Shown piece after piece: positions 47,115-57,317 of a DNA stretch of 57,470 nucleotides. The DNA lies in contig NZ_JAHKPJ010000013.1 in assembly GCF_018860345.1 (NCBI RefSeq), positions 705 through 58,174 on the forward strand. The letters run 5' to 3'. The notes beneath the pieces were generated by a model. The model was not told where the DNA came from. It saw only the letters and a program-made list of their open reading frames with translations, and did no database searches. Within the stretch, counting starts at the first letter, position 1, and the number at the start of each line of letters is the position of its first letter. This DNA is from Psychrosphaera sp. F3M07. Lineage in GTDB: Bacteria > Pseudomonadota > Gammaproteobacteria > Enterobacterales > Alteromonadaceae. Both the position numbers and the translations under genes were made by a program.

Positions 47115-47930
47115 ATGACAAACGTGGGAATATTTGGCGCAAACGGCCGTATGGGACGTAATTTAATAGAAGCGGTAGTTGCAGATGAAACGGCAACATT
47201 ATCAGCTTGTTCGGTTAGAGAGTCTTCGCCATTTGATAAAATGGATGCAGGATTGATAGCTGGTATTGGCGCAACGAATATTTATGCAAGTTCTGAATTA
47301 GAAAGTTTGGCGCCTTTAACCAATGTTTGGATTGATTTCACTTTACCAGAGGCGTTAAGTGCCAATATTGATTTCTGTGTTAAACATAAGTTAAACATGG
47401 TGATAGGGGTTACTGGTTTACCTGAAACCTTATTAGAAAAAATGAAAGATGCATCTCAGCATATTGCTATTGTATTTGCGGCTAACTTTTCTACCGGTGT
47501 TAATTTGTTATATAAGTTGCTAGAAGTCGCATCAAAAACCATAGGTGATGACTGTGATATCGAAATAATAGAAGGTCACCATAGATACAAAAAAGATGCA
47601 CCATCGGGAACTGCAATGGCGTTGGGGCAAGTGATCGCCGATACGTTAGATCGTGATTTAAACAAAGTTGCCGTGTACGGAAGAGAAGGCGATACCGGTG
47701 AACGAGACCGAGAAACCATAGGTTTTGCCACGGTAAGAGCTGGAGATATAGTTGGTGATCATACGGTTTTGTTTGCAGATATAGGTGAACGCATCGAAAT
47801 AACACATAAGGCAACTAGCAGATTAACGTTTGCCAAAGGTGCAGTAAGGGCTGCAAACTGGTTGAGTGACAAACAAAATGGCCTGTTTGATATGCAAGAT
47901 GTACTTAGTTTAAAAGAACTTAATATATAA
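47115..47930 (+). CDS. dapB: 4-hydroxy-tetrahydrodipicolinate reductase
   Basis: Lysine/diaminopimelate biosynthesis, NAD(P)H-dependent. The 271 residues match the E. coli enzyme. NAD-binding FGANGRMGRNL is at residues 7-17, and the substrate site EGHHRYKKDAPSGTA is near 155. It starts MTNVGIFGA after GAGA. It leads into carA and carB. In P. aeruginosa the same order is dnaK-dnaJ-dapB-carA-carB-greA. Confidence 0.97.
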   Translation: MTNVGIFGANGRMGRNLIEAVVADETATLSACSVRESSPFDKMDAGLIAGIGATNIYASSELESLAPLTNVWIDFTLPEALSANIDFCVKHKLNMVIGVTGLPETLLEKMKDASQHIAIVFAANFSTGVNLLYKLLEVASKTIGDDCDIEIIEGHHRYKKDAPSGTAMALGQVIADTLDRDLNKVAVYGREGDTGERDRETIGFATVRAGDIVGDHTVLFADIGERIEITHKATSRLTFAKGAVRAANWLSDKQNGLFDMQDVLSLKELNI

Positions 47931-47973
47931 AATAACGGCCTAATGCATTTTTTTTACTTAAATGGACTGTTTT

Positions 47974-48128
47974 TATAATTTATGTATTTTTTCCTAGCCT
48001 AATGATGATCTCTTAGCTACAATAATCGAAATTTGCCTAACGCAAATGCTGTTGCTCATTTGTCAGATGAAAAAACAGGTTTGTATGGCTAAGATTAACC
48101 GGTTGCAGATAAAAACGTAAAATCTGCA
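47974..48128 (+). promoter_or_regulatory. carAB promoter and structured leader
   Basis: A TATAAT box (47974-47979) with a weak TTTTAC at -35 marks a likely promoter, giving a leader of about 160 bases. In it ATTTGC (48031-48036) can pair with GCAAAT (48042-48047), or CAAATG (48043-48048) with CATTTG (48057-48062); the two are mutually exclusive. A third stem, TGCAGAT (48104-48110) with ATCTGCA (48122-48128), ends 12 bases before the AGGAGG site. A 24-codon frame (48046-48120) with no clear ribosome site runs into the third stem. ACGCAA near 48040 also resembles half a PurR site. Confidence 0.5.
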
Positions 48129-48149
48129 TATCATTGCTAGGAGGTTATC

Positions 48150-49277
48150 TTGACTCAACCCGCGCTATTGGTTCTAGAAGATGGAACTATATTCCGAGGT
48201 ACCGCAATTGGTGCTGAAGGTATGTCAGTTGGCGAAGTAGTTTTTAATACTTCAATGACAGGCTATCAGGAAATTATTACTGACCCATCTTACGCTGAAC
48301 AAATCATAACTTTAACCTATCCACATATTGGTAACTACGGTACTAATTCTGAAGACGAAGAAAACGATAAAATTTGGGCCAAAGGCCTAGTTATTCGTGA
48401 TTTACCTTTAGTAGCTAGTAACTTTCGTAGTGAACAAGATTTAAGTACTTACTTAAAAAATAACAATGTTGTTGGCATTGCAGATATTGATACTCGCAAA
48501 TTAACTCGTATTCTACGTGACAAAGGTGCGCAGAACGGTTGTATCATTGCGTTAGGTGAAATTGATGAGGCCAAAGCGTTAGAAGCTGCTAAACAATTCC
48601 CTGGTATTAAAGGAATGGATTTAGCGAAAGTAGTTAGTTGCACAAAACCATATCAATGGACAATGGGCAGCTGGCAATTAGGTCAAGGTTATTCAGAACT
48701 AGCAGAAGAACGTTTTCATGTTGTTGCTTATGACTTCGGTGTTAAACGCAATATTTTACGTATGTTAGTTGATCGTGGGTGTCGACTAACTGTTGTACCT
48801 GCACAAACATCAGCGGAAGAAGTACTAGCACTTAATCCTGATGGCATATTCTTATCTAATGGACCTGGCGATCCAGAGCCATGTACATATGCAGTTGATG
48901 CAATCAAATCATTTTTAGAAACAGATATTCCAGTTTTTGGTATTTGTTTAGGTCATCAATTACTGGCTATTGCAAGTGGTGCAAAAACTGAAAAAATGAA
49001 ATTTGGTCATCATGGTGGTAACCACCCAGTTCAAGATTTAGCAACCAAAAAAGTAATGATCACTGCTCAAAATCATGGTTTTGCGGCTCAAGAGAGTTCA
49101 TTGCCTGATAATTTAGTTGCGACTCATAAATCTTTGTTCGACGGTACATTACAAGGTATTCATCGCACAGATAAACCAGCATTTAGTTTCCAAGGTCACC
49201 CTGAAGCGAGTCCTGGTCCACATGACGCAGCGCCTTTGTTTGATCATTTCATCGAACTAATGACTGAGCGTAAATAA
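48150..49277 (+). CDS. carA: Carbamoyl-phosphate synthase small subunit
   Basis: Glutaminase subunit that supplies ammonia to CarB for arginine and pyrimidine synthesis. The 375 residues fit (E. coli 382). [13 protein letters not shown]-like and [13 protein letters not shown] with the nucleophile Cys, plus [12 protein letters not shown] with His and Glu, form the triad. The start is TTG behind a perfect AGGAGG, as E. coli carA also uses TTG. carB follows after 30 bases. Confidence 0.97.
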   Translation: MTQPALLVLEDGTIFRGTAIGAEGMSVGEVVFNTSMTGYQEIITDPSYAEQIITLTYPHIGNYGTNSEDEENDKIWAKGLVIRDLPLVASNFRSEQDLSTYLKNNNVVGIADIDTRKLTRILRDKGAQNGCIIALGEIDEAKALEAAKQFPGIKGMDLAKVVSCTKPYQWTMGSWQLGQGYSELAEERFHVVAYDFGVKRNILRMLVDRGCRLTVVPAQTSAEEVLALNPDGIFLSNGPGDPEPCTYAVDAIKSFLETDIPVFGICLGHQLLAIASGAKTEKMKFGHHGGNHPVQDLATKKVMITAQNHGFAAQESSLPDNLVATHKSLFDGTLQGIHRTDKPAFSFQGHPEASPGPHDAAPLFDHFIELMTERK

Positions 49278-49307
49278 TACTAATACAGATTTAAGAGAAG
49301 AATTCCT

Positions 49308-52300
49308 ATGCCAAAACGTTCCGACATAAAAAGCATTCTGTTATTAGGTGCTGGTCCAATAGTTATCGGTCAAGCTTGTGAGTTTGACTATTCAGGCGCT
49401 CAAGCTTGTAAAGCATTACGCGAAGAAGGTTATCGAGTTATTCTAGTTAACTCTAACCCAGCGACAATAATGACAGATCCAGAGATGGCCGATGCAACGT
49501 ACATCGAACCAATTCACTGGGAAGTAGTAGAAAAAATAATTGAAAAAGAACGCCCAGACGCGGTTTTACCTACCATGGGTGGTCAAACGGCCCTTAACTG
49601 TGCATTAGACTTAGAAAAACACGGCGTGCTTGCAAAGTATGGTGTGGAAATGATTGGTGCATCGGCGGATGCCATCGATAAAGCGGAAAACAGAGAACGC
49701 TTCGACAAAGCGATGAAGGCCATAAATCTTGAATGTCCTCGTGCTGAAACTGCTCAATCTATGGATGAAGCTAAAGACGTACTTAGTCGAATCGGTTTTC
49801 CTTGTATTATTCGTCCTTCGTTTACTATGGGCGGAAGCGGTGGCGGTATCGCTTACAATAAAGAAGAGTTCGAAGAAATTTGTACACGTGGTCTAGATTT
49901 ATCTACCACGAATGAAATTCTGATTGATGAATCACTTATCGGTTGGAAAGAATATGAGATGGAAGTGGTTCGTGATAAAAACGACAACTGCATCATTATT
50001 TGTTCTATCGAAAACTTCGATGCCATGGGTGTACATACGGGTGACTCAATCACTGTAGCGCCTGCACAAACATTATCTGATAAAGAATATCAAATAATGC
50101 GTAATGCCTCTATTGCGGTATTGCGTGAAATTGGTGTTGAGACGGGTGGTTCTAACGTACAGTTTGGTGTTAATCCAGTAGATGGCCGTATGGTGATCAT
50201 CGAGATGAACCCACGTGTATCTCGTTCATCGGCGTTGGCTTCAAAAGCAACAGGTTTCCCAATTGCAAAAATCGCGGCTAAGTTAGCTGTAGGTTATACA
50301 TTAGATGAGTTAAGTAATGACATTACAGGTGGCACAACGCCAGCCTCGTTTGAACCGACCATCGATTATGTTGTAACTAAGTTACCACGCTTCAACTTTG
50401 AAAAATTTGCTGGTTCTGACGATCGTTTAACAACACAGATGAAATCTGTGGGTGAAGTGATGGCAATTGGTCGTAACCAACAAGAATCATTACAAAAAGC
50501 CTTGCGTGGACTAGAAGTTGGCGTATCAGGTTTCGACCCGATTATTGACCTTGAATCTGAAGGCGCACACGACAAGATTATTCATGAACTTAAAGAGCCT
50601 GGTTCTGATCGTATTTGGTATATTGCCGATGCATTCCGTAGTGGCATGGATTTAGACGCTATCTTTAAATTAACGAATGTAGACCCTTGGTTCTTAGTTC
50701 AAATTGAAGACATAATTAAATCTGAATCTGAAGTAGTAAAACGTGGTTTTGCTGGTTTAGATAAAGGTTTCTTACGTTCATTAAAACGTAAAGGTTTTGC
50801 TGATGCTCGTATCTCTGATTTATTAGCAGTAAGTGAATCTGAAGTTCGTAAAAAACGTCAAACGTTTAAAATTCATCCGGTTTACAAACGTGTTGATACA
50901 TGTGCTGCAGAGTTTAGTTCAGATACAGCTTACATGTATTCAAGTTACGATGAAGAGTGTGAATCGAACCCGTCTGACAAAGATAAGATCATGGTTATCG
51001 GTGGCGGTCCAAACCGTATCGGCCAAGGTATTGAGTTTGATTACTGTTGTGTTCACGCATCTCTTGCATTGCGTGAAGATGGTTATGAAACCATCATGGT
51101 TAACTGTAATCCTGAAACGGTATCTACAGACTACGATACATCTGATCGTTTGTATTTCGAATCAATCACGCTTGAAGATGTATTAGAAATAGTTCGTATT
51201 GAAAAGCCTGTTGGCGTTATTGTTCAATATGGTGGTCAAACGCCACTTAAGTTAGCTCGTGCATTAGAAGCAAACGGTGTGCCAATCATTGGTACCTCTC
51301 CAGATGCAATTGACCGTGCTGAAGACCGTGAACGTTTTCAACAAATGGTTGAGCGTTTAGGTTTATTACAACCAGAAAATGCAACAGTGACTTCTACTGA
51401 GCAAGCTATTCTGAAAAGTGCTGATATAGGTTTTCCGCTAGTTGTTCGTCCATCTTACGTACTAGGTGGTAGAGCAATGGAGATTGTATATGATGAAGCT
51501 GACTTGCGTCGTTATATGACAGATGCCGTATCAGTATCAAATGATTCTCCAGTATTACTTGATCACTTTTTAGATAACGCAATCGAAGTAGATGTTGATG
51601 CAATATGTGATGGAACTGATGTTCTCATTGGTGGCATCATGGAACATATTGAACAAGCGGGTGTTCACTCAGGTGACTCGGCATGTTCATTACCTGCATA
51701 TTCATTGTCTCAAGAAATTCAAGATGTGATGCGCAAACAAGTGCGTGACATGGCACTAGAGCTTGGTGTAATTGGTTTAATGAATACCCAGTTTGCTGTT
51801 AAAGATAACAAAGTGTATTTAATTGAAGTTAACCCTCGTGCTGCTCGAACTGTTCCATTTGTATCAAAAGCAACCGCGATTCCACTTGCAAAAGTAGCGG
51901 CTCGTGTGATGGCTGGTAAGAGTTTAGCTGAGCAAGGAATAACGAAAGAAGTAATTCCTCCTTACTTCTCAGTTAAAGAAGTGGTTATGCCATTTAACAA
52001 ATTCCTTGGTGTTGACCCTATTCTTGGTCCTGAAATGCGCTCAACTGGTGAAGTTATGGGTGTTGGTAATACGTTTGAAGAAGCGTTTGCTAAAGCTGAA
52101 CTAGGTGCTGGTATTGAAATCGCTCGCGGCGGTCGTGCATTAATTTCAGTTCGCGACTCAGATAAAGTTCGCGTGATTGGCTTGGCTCAAAAACTAATTG
52201 AAGCTGGGTTTGAATTAGATGCAACACGTGGTTGTCATAAAGTACTTGAAGAAGCTGGCATTGAATGTCGTAAAGTAAACAAGGTATTTGAAGGGCGTCC

Positions 52301-52526
52301 ACATATACTTGACCGAATTAAAAATGGTGAGTACAACTACATAGTTAATACGGTTGAAGGTCGTCAAGCGATTGAAGATTCAAAAGTATTGCGTCGTGGT
52401 GCATTACGTTATAAAGCGAACTACACAACAACATTAAATGCAGCATTTGCAACTTGTTTAGCAAATTCAGCGGATGATCGTGGTAGTGTAGAGTCATTAC
52501 AAAACTTACATAAGAGAATTCAGTAA
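49308..52526 (+). CDS. carB: Carbamoyl-phosphate synthase large subunit
   Basis: A 1072-residue synthetase (E. coli 1073) with two homologous ATP-grasp halves: [23 protein letters not shown] at the start, and a second copy near residue 560 with [19 protein letters not shown]. The first half makes carboxyphosphate/carbamate, the second carbamoyl phosphate. The C-terminal MGS-like allosteric domain (about 935-1072) is present. An AGAGAAG site precedes the ATG. greA follows one base after the stop. Confidence 0.98.
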   Translation: MPKRSDIKSILLLGAGPIVIGQACEFDYSGAQACKALREEGYRVILVNSNPATIMTDPEMADATYIEPIHWEVVEKIIEKERPDAVLPTMGGQTALNCALDLEKHGVLAKYGVEMIGASADAIDKAENRERFDKAMKAINLECPRAETAQSMDEAKDVLSRIGFPCIIRPSFTMGGSGGGIAYNKEEFEEICTRGLDLSTTNEILIDESLIGWKEYEMEVVRDKNDNCIIICSIENFDAMGVHTGDSITVAPAQTLSDKEYQIMRNASIAVLREIGVETGGSNVQFGVNPVDGRMVIIEMNPRVSRSSALASKATGFPIAKIAAKLAVGYTLDELSNDITGGTTPASFEPTIDYVVTKLPRFNFEKFAGSDDRLTTQMKSVGEVMAIGRNQQESLQKALRGLEVGVSGFDPIIDLESEGAHDKIIHELKEPGSDRIWYIADAFRSGMDLDAIFKLTNVDPWFLVQIEDIIKSESEVVKRGFAGLDKGFLRSLKRKGFADARISDLLAVSESEVRKKRQTFKIHPVYKRVDTCAAEFSSDTAYMYSSYDEECESNPSDKDKIMVIGGGPNRIGQGIEFDYCCVHASLALREDGYETIMVNCNPETVSTDYDTSDRLYFESITLEDVLEIVRIEKPVGVIVQYGGQTPLKLARALEANGVPIIGTSPDAIDRAEDRERFQQMVERLGLLQPENATVTSTEQAILKSADIGFPLVVRPSYVLGGRAMEIVYDEADLRRYMTDAVSVSNDSPVLLDHFLDNAIEVDVDAICDGTDVLIGGIMEHIEQAGVHSGDSACSLPAYSLSQEIQDVMRKQVRDMALELGVIGLMNTQFAVKDNKVYLIEVNPRAARTVPFVSKATAIPLAKVAARVMAGKSLAEQGITKEVIPPYFSVKEVVMPFNKFLGVDPILGPEMRSTGEVMGVGNTFEEAFAKAELGAGIEIARGGRALISVRDSDKVRVIGLAQKLIEAGFELDATRGCHKVLEEAGIECRKVNKVFEGRPHILDRIKNGEYNYIVNTVEGRQAIEDSKVLRRGALRYKANYTTTLNAAFATCLANSADDRGSVESLQNLHKRIQ

Positions 52527-52527
52527 T

Positions 52528-53007
52528 ATGAGTACTCAAGTTCCGATGACAGTTCATGGTGCAGAAGCTCTGCGCCTTGAATTGATAGAGTTAAAAACAG
52601 TTCGCCGTCCAAAAATTGTTGCCGATATAGCATCGGCGCGTGAACATGGCGATCTAAAAGAAAATGCTGAATATCATGCTGCGCGTGAACAACAAGGATT
52701 TTGCGAAGGACGAATTCAAGAAATTGAAGCAAAACTTTCTAATGTTCAGATCATTGATGTCACCAAAATGCCTAATACAGGCAAAGTCATCTTTGGTACG
52801 ACAGTGACCATCTTAAACTGTGAAACGGAAGAAGAAATTAAGTATCACATCGTTGGTCAAGATGAAGCGGATATAAAAGCTGGCAAGATCTCTATAGGAT
52901 CACCAATTGCCCGAGGCTTAATTGGTAAAAGTGTCGATGATGTTGCTAAGATTCAAACACCTTCAGGTATGGTTGAATACGAAATAGTAGAAGTTGAGTA
53001 TATTTAA
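52528..53007 (+). CDS. greA: Transcription elongation factor GreA
   Basis: Rescues backtracked RNA polymerase by stimulating transcript cleavage. The 159 residues match E. coli GreA (158). The N-terminal coiled coil carries the acidic tip in [19 protein letters not shown] (Asp and Glu), and the C-terminal FKBP-like domain includes [14 protein letters not shown]. It starts one base after the carB stop, so it is coupled to carB. It ends at a terminator. Confidence 0.97.
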   Translation: MSTQVPMTVHGAEALRLELIELKTVRRPKIVADIASAREHGDLKENAEYHAAREQQGFCEGRIQEIEAKLSNVQIIDVTKMPNTGKVIFGTTVTILNCETEEEIKYHIVGQDEADIKAGKISIGSPIARGLIGKSVDDVAKIQTPSGMVEYEIVEVEYI

Positions 53008-53030
53008 TAATCTACTTAATTCTAAGCATT

Positions 53031-53060
53031 AAAAAAAACCGTCATTAGACGGTTTTTTTA
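53031..53060. terminator. Bidirectional terminator between greA and the PAS-MCP gene
   Basis: AAACCGTC (53036-53043) pairs with GACGGTTT (53048-53055) around ATTA, with A and T tracts on both sides. Confidence 0.94.
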
Positions 53061-53071
53061 TTTTAGTAAGG

Positions 53072-54385
53072 TCAACTTCTATTTAATTTGTCCATGACGT
53101 TTACTATGTCGCTGACCCCTGAATTAATATCTGAAATGTTATCACTTAGTTTTTTAACTAATTCAGTACCTGCATTTACTTGTTCAATACTGGCTTGCAT
53201 AGTTTTAGCAGCCTTTTGCGATAACTCAATATTTTGTTTAATGACATCGGCTATTTCAGTTGTTGATGAACTCGTTCTTGCTGCTAACCCCCTAACTTCG
53301 TCGGCAACCACTGCAAATCCTCGACCTTGCTCACCGGCTCTTGCTGCTTCTATTGCTGCATTGAGTGCTAATAAATTTGTTTGTTCTGCAATTGAGCTAA
53401 TGGTGTTTACTATATTGTTGATTTGATCTGATTGAGTATTTAATGCATCAAGATTTTGAGATGCAAAAGTAATATCGGCTGATAACGAATCCATAATATT
53501 AATAGTGTCATTAACTACCTCAGAGCCAAGTTGTGCTGCTTTATCGGCATCTAACGAAGTTGCAAATACTACTTTTCGAGCATTCATCGCAGCATTTACA
53601 CGTGTTGAAACATCAGTTGCAAATTTAATGACCTTAATTAATTCCCCCTTGATGTTAAAAATAGGATTGTAACTGGCTTCTAACCAAATAGTTTCACCGT
53701 TACTACTTACTCTTTTAAATTGACCCGATACAAATTGACCACGGTTAAGTGTTTCCCAAAATTGACGATATTCATTCGACTTTGCGTAATCGGTCTCACA
53801 AAACATCCTGTGGTGTTTGCCTAATATTTGTTCTAAATTGTATCCAGTTGAATCAAGAAAGTTGTTATTTGCTGCCAAAACTTCCCCAGCCAAGTTGAAC
53901 TCTATGATTGCCATAGAGCGTGCAATTGCATCAACCATATTTTTTTGTTCTTGTGCTTTTTCAATGGACTCTGTGATGTTAGAAGCAAACTTAATGATCT
54001 TTACTAGATTACGATCTTTATCGAAGACTGGATTATAACTAGCTTCTAACCATACTATTTCATTGTTTGCAGTTATCCGTTCATATTGGCCTTTTATATA
54101 TTCACCATTATTTAGGTGCTGCCAAAATTGTTTGTATTCTTCACTGTTAGTCAAGCTAGTTTGGCAAAACATCTTATGGTGATGGCCAATGATGTCCTCG
54201 AGTTTATAATTCATCAGTGTCAGAAAATTTTCGTTGGCATGAATTATCTCGCCAGAGGGAGTAAACTCTATGACCGCCATAGAGCGGTTGATAGCATCAA
54301 GTTTAGAAGTTAGCTGGGTTATTTGACTTCTCATTTCGTTTAGTTCGATCGAATGATCAGTTTGTACCTTGAACGGGTTGAACAT
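53072..54385 (-). CDS. Soluble double-PAS chemotaxis-type receptor, BdlA-like
   Basis: A 437-residue cytoplasmic protein without membrane segments: a short coiled coil (about 5-30), PAS1 (about 35-145), PAS2 (about 155-265) and a short MCP signalling domain (about 275-437) with the hairpin tip [32 protein letters not shown]. The two PAS copies share long blocks such as [11 protein letters not shown] and [11 protein letters not shown]. The architecture matches BdlA/Aer-like energy or dispersal sensors. The signalling domain lacks the CheR/CheB pentapeptide, so adaptation is not expected. A good AGGG site precedes the ATG. Confidence 0.92.
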   Translation of the reverse strand: MFNPFKVQTDHSIELNEMRSQITQLTSKLDAINRSMAVIEFTPSGEIIHANENFLTLMNYKLEDIIGHHHKMFCQTSLTNSEEYKQFWQHLNNGEYIKGQYERITANNEIVWLEASYNPVFDKDRNLVKIIKFASNITESIEKAQEQKNMVDAIARSMAIIEFNLAGEVLAANNNFLDSTGYNLEQILGKHHRMFCETDYAKSNEYRQFWETLNRGQFVSGQFKRVSSNGETIWLEASYNPIFNIKGELIKVIKFATDVSTRVNAAMNARKVVFATSLDADKAAQLGSEVVNDTINIMDSLSADITFASQNLDALNTQSDQINNIVNTISSIAEQTNLLALNAAIEAARAGEQGRGFAVVADEVRGLAARTSSSTTEIADVIKQNIELSQKAAKTMQASIEQVNAGTELVKKLSDNISDINSGVSDIVNVMDKLNRS

Positions 54386-54525
54386 ATATTTTTTCCCTAC
54401 CTATATGATGATATTGAACATTGTAATATTGAAAGCGGTTTAACGATCTAAAATAAAGATAGACTATTAATTGTATTTAGATATTTATCCCATATATAAA
54501 AGCAAAAATAAGTCGGGGCAGAAAC

Positions 54526-55371
54526 ATGAGTAATATAGTTGATATAACATTAGAAAATTTTCAACAGGTTTTGTTAGAGAAGTCTAAACAAACATTGGTG
54601 ATGGTTCAGTTTTGGGCAGATTGGTGTGAGTCATGTAAACAACTTAGTCCAAGTTTAGTTTCAGTTGCTGCTCAATATCCAAATGATCTTATTTTTGCCC
54701 GCGTTAATTGTGACGAACAACAGCAAATAGCAATGCAATTTGGTGTGAAAAGCCTACCGACAGTAGCCATAATGAAAGATGGACAACCCATCGATGGTTT
54801 TGCAGGGGTTCAGCCAGAGTCGGAAATTTTAGCTTTATTACAAAAACACTTACCAAAAGAACAAGATGCCTGGTACGCAAGTGCCGTCGAGTTTGCGCAA
54901 CAAAACAATTGGCTAGATGCCTATCCGTTATTTAAAAAAGCCTTTGAAGCAGAACAATCACGAATGGAGTTTCTGTTCGGGTTTACTAATGCGAGTATTG
55001 AATTAGGGAAATTAGAAGACGCTCAAACATTATTAGACAGTGTATTGATAGTGAACCAAGACTCTACCTATAATCAATTAATCGCTAAATTAGATTTAGC
55101 CTCGAATGCGGCGGATTCACCTGAGATTGTAAAATTACAAGCTGAACTTGCTAATGAACCTGAGTCTTTTCAACTGAAACAGCAATTAGCATTGGCCTTC
55201 AGTCAAGTGAATAGAAATGAAGAAGCATTAGACTTGTTATATGAAATATTAAAATCTGACATGAGTTTTGGTGAAGCGAAAAAATATTATTTAGATATCG
55301 TCTCTAATTTAGCCAGTGGTGATGAACTCGCCAGTAAGTATCGTCGTAAACTATATACCTTAATGTATTAA
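54526..55371 (+). CDS. cnoX: CnoX/YbbN-like thioredoxin-TPR protein
   Basis: A 281-residue protein with an N-terminal thioredoxin domain (about 1-110) and a C-terminal TPR-like part (about 115-281), as in E. coli CnoX/YbbN (284), a chaperedoxin that hands clients to GroEL and DnaK. The redox site is WCESC (Cys34, Cys37), with the cis-Pro region KSLPTVAIM. E. coli CnoX has lost the first Cys (SxxC), so this form may keep oxidoreductase activity. The start has GGGGCAG upstream. Confidence 0.92.
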   Translation: MSNIVDITLENFQQVLLEKSKQTLVMVQFWADWCESCKQLSPSLVSVAAQYPNDLIFARVNCDEQQQIAMQFGVKSLPTVAIMKDGQPIDGFAGVQPESEILALLQKHLPKEQDAWYASAVEFAQQNNWLDAYPLFKKAFEAEQSRMEFLFGFTNASIELGKLEDAQTLLDSVLIVNQDSTYNQLIAKLDLASNAADSPEIVKLQAELANEPESFQLKQQLALAFSQVNRNEEALDLLYEILKSDMSFGEAKKYYLDIVSNLASGDELASKYRRKLYTLMY

Positions 55372-55392
55372 TACCATCCTTATTAAATAAGC

Positions 55393-55425
55393 AAAAAAAA
55401 AGATTGGTTAACCTAACCAATCTTT
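55393..55425 (-). terminator. Terminator overlapping the FAD oxidoreductase stop
   Basis: AGATTGGTTA (55401-55410) pairs with TAACCAATCT (55414-55423) around ACC. The A-run at 55393-55400 becomes a T-run on the minus strand. The stem contains the stop and last codons of the oxidoreductase gene. Confidence 0.9.
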
Positions 55426-56733
55426 CATTCTTCCATATTGATAAAAGAATCGCTGACCTGTCCGTCTAAACTGGGCAAAAGGTAAACTGGGCAGAGCGGA
55501 TATTAAAGGGGAGACAACATCTTTCTCTTGAATGAGTTCAGACAATAACTTGCCTGCGTATGCACTAAAAGAAACGCCCGAACCACAATATCCGGTAGCA
55601 TAAAAAATATCATCGTCAGTCTTATGTATATGTGGCATTTGGTCAAAAGCGACCGATATCCAACCAATCCAATTGTAATCTATCGTTATAGTGCTAAGTT
55701 CTGGAAAGCAGGATTTTAATTCAGACAATAACCTATTAGCGTATTTAGGTTTAGTCGCGTCTTTTCCTGAAATGGCACCTCGTCCGCCAAATAAAATTCG
55801 ATTATCAGGTAATAAGCGGTAATAGTATTTTAATTCTCGAGTATCCATCATCACTTGGTGAGTGTTAAAGTTTGAGCGTTTTAACTCATCAGCTGTTAAT
55901 GGCCGAGTGACAATGACATTGGTTAACACTGGTAAAATTTTGTTTTTTATTGGGGTATTTAAACCTTTAGGTGTGTATCCGTTCGTAGCTATCACTAATT
56001 TATCAGCCAACACAGATCCAAATTCCGTGTTTACTGAATGCTGTTGACCGCTTTTGGTTATCTGGTTAACTGGGCTTTGATTATAAATAGTTACCCCTAG
56101 AGAAGTCGCATACTCAGCATAACTATTAACTAACTTAAGTGGGTTAATGCCAAAACCATTATTGTAACGAATAGCCCCAAATACATTTTTATGATCGACA
56201 TAATCATGACAGAAATCATACTTTGAAATGATCTCTACATCATAGTTAAACTCTTGGTGAAGGTAATTTGCCGAGTCCTTTAACTTTTCAAACCAATTTT
56301 TACTGTGGGCTAGTTTTAAATAACCAAGTTCAGTTTTATCAATATTGGCTTTGGTCTTTATAGCTAAGGTGTCGACTAATTCAATAGCAGACATGAAATC
56401 ATCATGTAATTTGTGGGTAGGCGCTAGTCCAAAGCGGTCAACAAGTTGTTTATAACCAAGTCGACCAGAACCTGGTAAAACAAAACCTGCGTTTCTACCA
56501 CTACAACCCCAACCAATTTCGTTAGCTTCAACGACAACAATATTATTAACGCCTTGTTGCGCTAAATGAATAGCGCAACTTAAACCAGTATATCCCGCAC
56601 CAACAATAACAACATTAGCGTTAACATCACTATTTAGGGGAGCATAATTGATTGGCGATGTAGTAGAGCTCCAATACGACTCTGGAAAACCTTGTTGGTT
56701 GTTAAGTTGCTTATTCGTTAATGGATCATACAT
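55408..56733 (-). CDS. FAD-dependent amine oxidoreductase, PuuB/OrdL-like
   Basis: A 441-residue DAO-type flavoenzyme. The dinucleotide-binding motif VVIVGAGYTGLSCAIHLAQQG is at about residues 41-61, with a second FAD-contact block in GRNAGFVLPGSGR. The C-terminal GYCGSGVSFSAYAGKLLSELI closes the FAD site. Relatives oxidise gamma-glutamylputrescine or similar amines. The real substrate is unknown. It starts eight bases after the GNAT gene and is probably coupled to it. Confidence 0.88.
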   Translation of the reverse strand: MYDPLTNKQLNNQQGFPESYWSSTTSPINYAPLNSDVNANVVIVGAGYTGLSCAIHLAQQGVNNIVVVEANEIGWGCSGRNAGFVLPGSGRLGYKQLVDRFGLAPTHKLHDDFMSAIELVDTLAIKTKANIDKTELGYLKLAHSKNWFEKLKDSANYLHQEFNYDVEIISKYDFCHDYVDHKNVFGAIRYNNGFGINPLKLVNSYAEYATSLGVTIYNQSPVNQITKSGQQHSVNTEFGSVLADKLVIATNGYTPKGLNTPIKNKILPVLTNVIVTRPLTADELKRSNFNTHQVMMDTRELKYYYRLLPDNRILFGGRGAISGKDATKPKYANRLLSELKSCFPELSTITIDYNWIGWISVAFDQMPHIHKTDDDIFYATGYCGSGVSFSAYAGKLLSELIQEKDVVSPLISALPSLPFAQFRRTGQRFFYQYGRMKDWLG

Positions 56734-56741
56734 GGCTGCGA

Positions 56742-57317
56742 TTACTCTTTATCAAATTCCAACATCATTTCAGATGCATTACAAAAACAATCTTCACCGC
56801 AAATTATGCACACATAATCTTGTAAAGCTTCATCTTCATGCCAGCGTCTTGGGTGGGTTTTTATTAACACTCCACCGGCTTTAGTAAAGTACTTAAATGA
56901 TGCATTTCCAGGACTTTGCATCCAAATGTGACTTAACCCTGCTTTTGCACCCATTTGTTTTAAAGTGGTCATGGACTCAGACAGTAATTTTCCGCCCAAC
57001 CCTTTTCCCTGAAAATCAGGATGGATAGTATTACATTTAAAATAGGCGACAAGCTCTGTCGCTATTGGCCAAAGCTCAGGAGTGCACCAACGATCAAGTT
57101 GCCAATTATTAGGGGCGTAAGTGATACGAAAGCCAACTAACATGTCACCATGATACAAAACAAAGCTGGAGTTTAATCCATCCTTTATTCCCTTAAGGTG
57201 CATAGCGGCTAATGTATCTGGAAATAAATAACCGTCGCCGTGGACTAAATTCCCTAAGTTAATAACATCAGTAAAGTGCTCTTCACTTAAATTGTAGAGT
57301 TGAAATTGTGTTTTCAT
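56742..57317 (-). CDS. GNAT N-acetyltransferase with Cys-rich tail
   Basis: A 191-residue acetyltransferase. The acetyl-CoA motif A is IHPDFQGKGLGGKLLSESM (from about residue 97), with the R/QxxGxG pattern QGKGLG. The C-terminal tail YVCIICGEDCFCNASEMML has four cysteines spaced C-x2-C-x3-C-x-C, unusual for GNAT enzymes and possibly metal-binding. I start at ATG 57317 (MKTQFQ); a TTG two codons upstream is in frame. It leads the operon with the FAD enzyme, so it may act on an amine or its product. Confidence 0.85.
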   Translation of the reverse strand: MKTQFQLYNLSEEHFTDVINLGNLVHGDGYLFPDTLAAMHLKGIKDGLNSSFVLYHGDMLVGFRITYAPNNWQLDRWCTPELWPIATELVAYFKCNTIHPDFQGKGLGGKLLSESMTTLKQMGAKAGLSHIWMQSPGNASFKYFTKAGGVLIKTHPRRWHEDEALQDYVCIICGEDCFCNASEMMLEFDKE

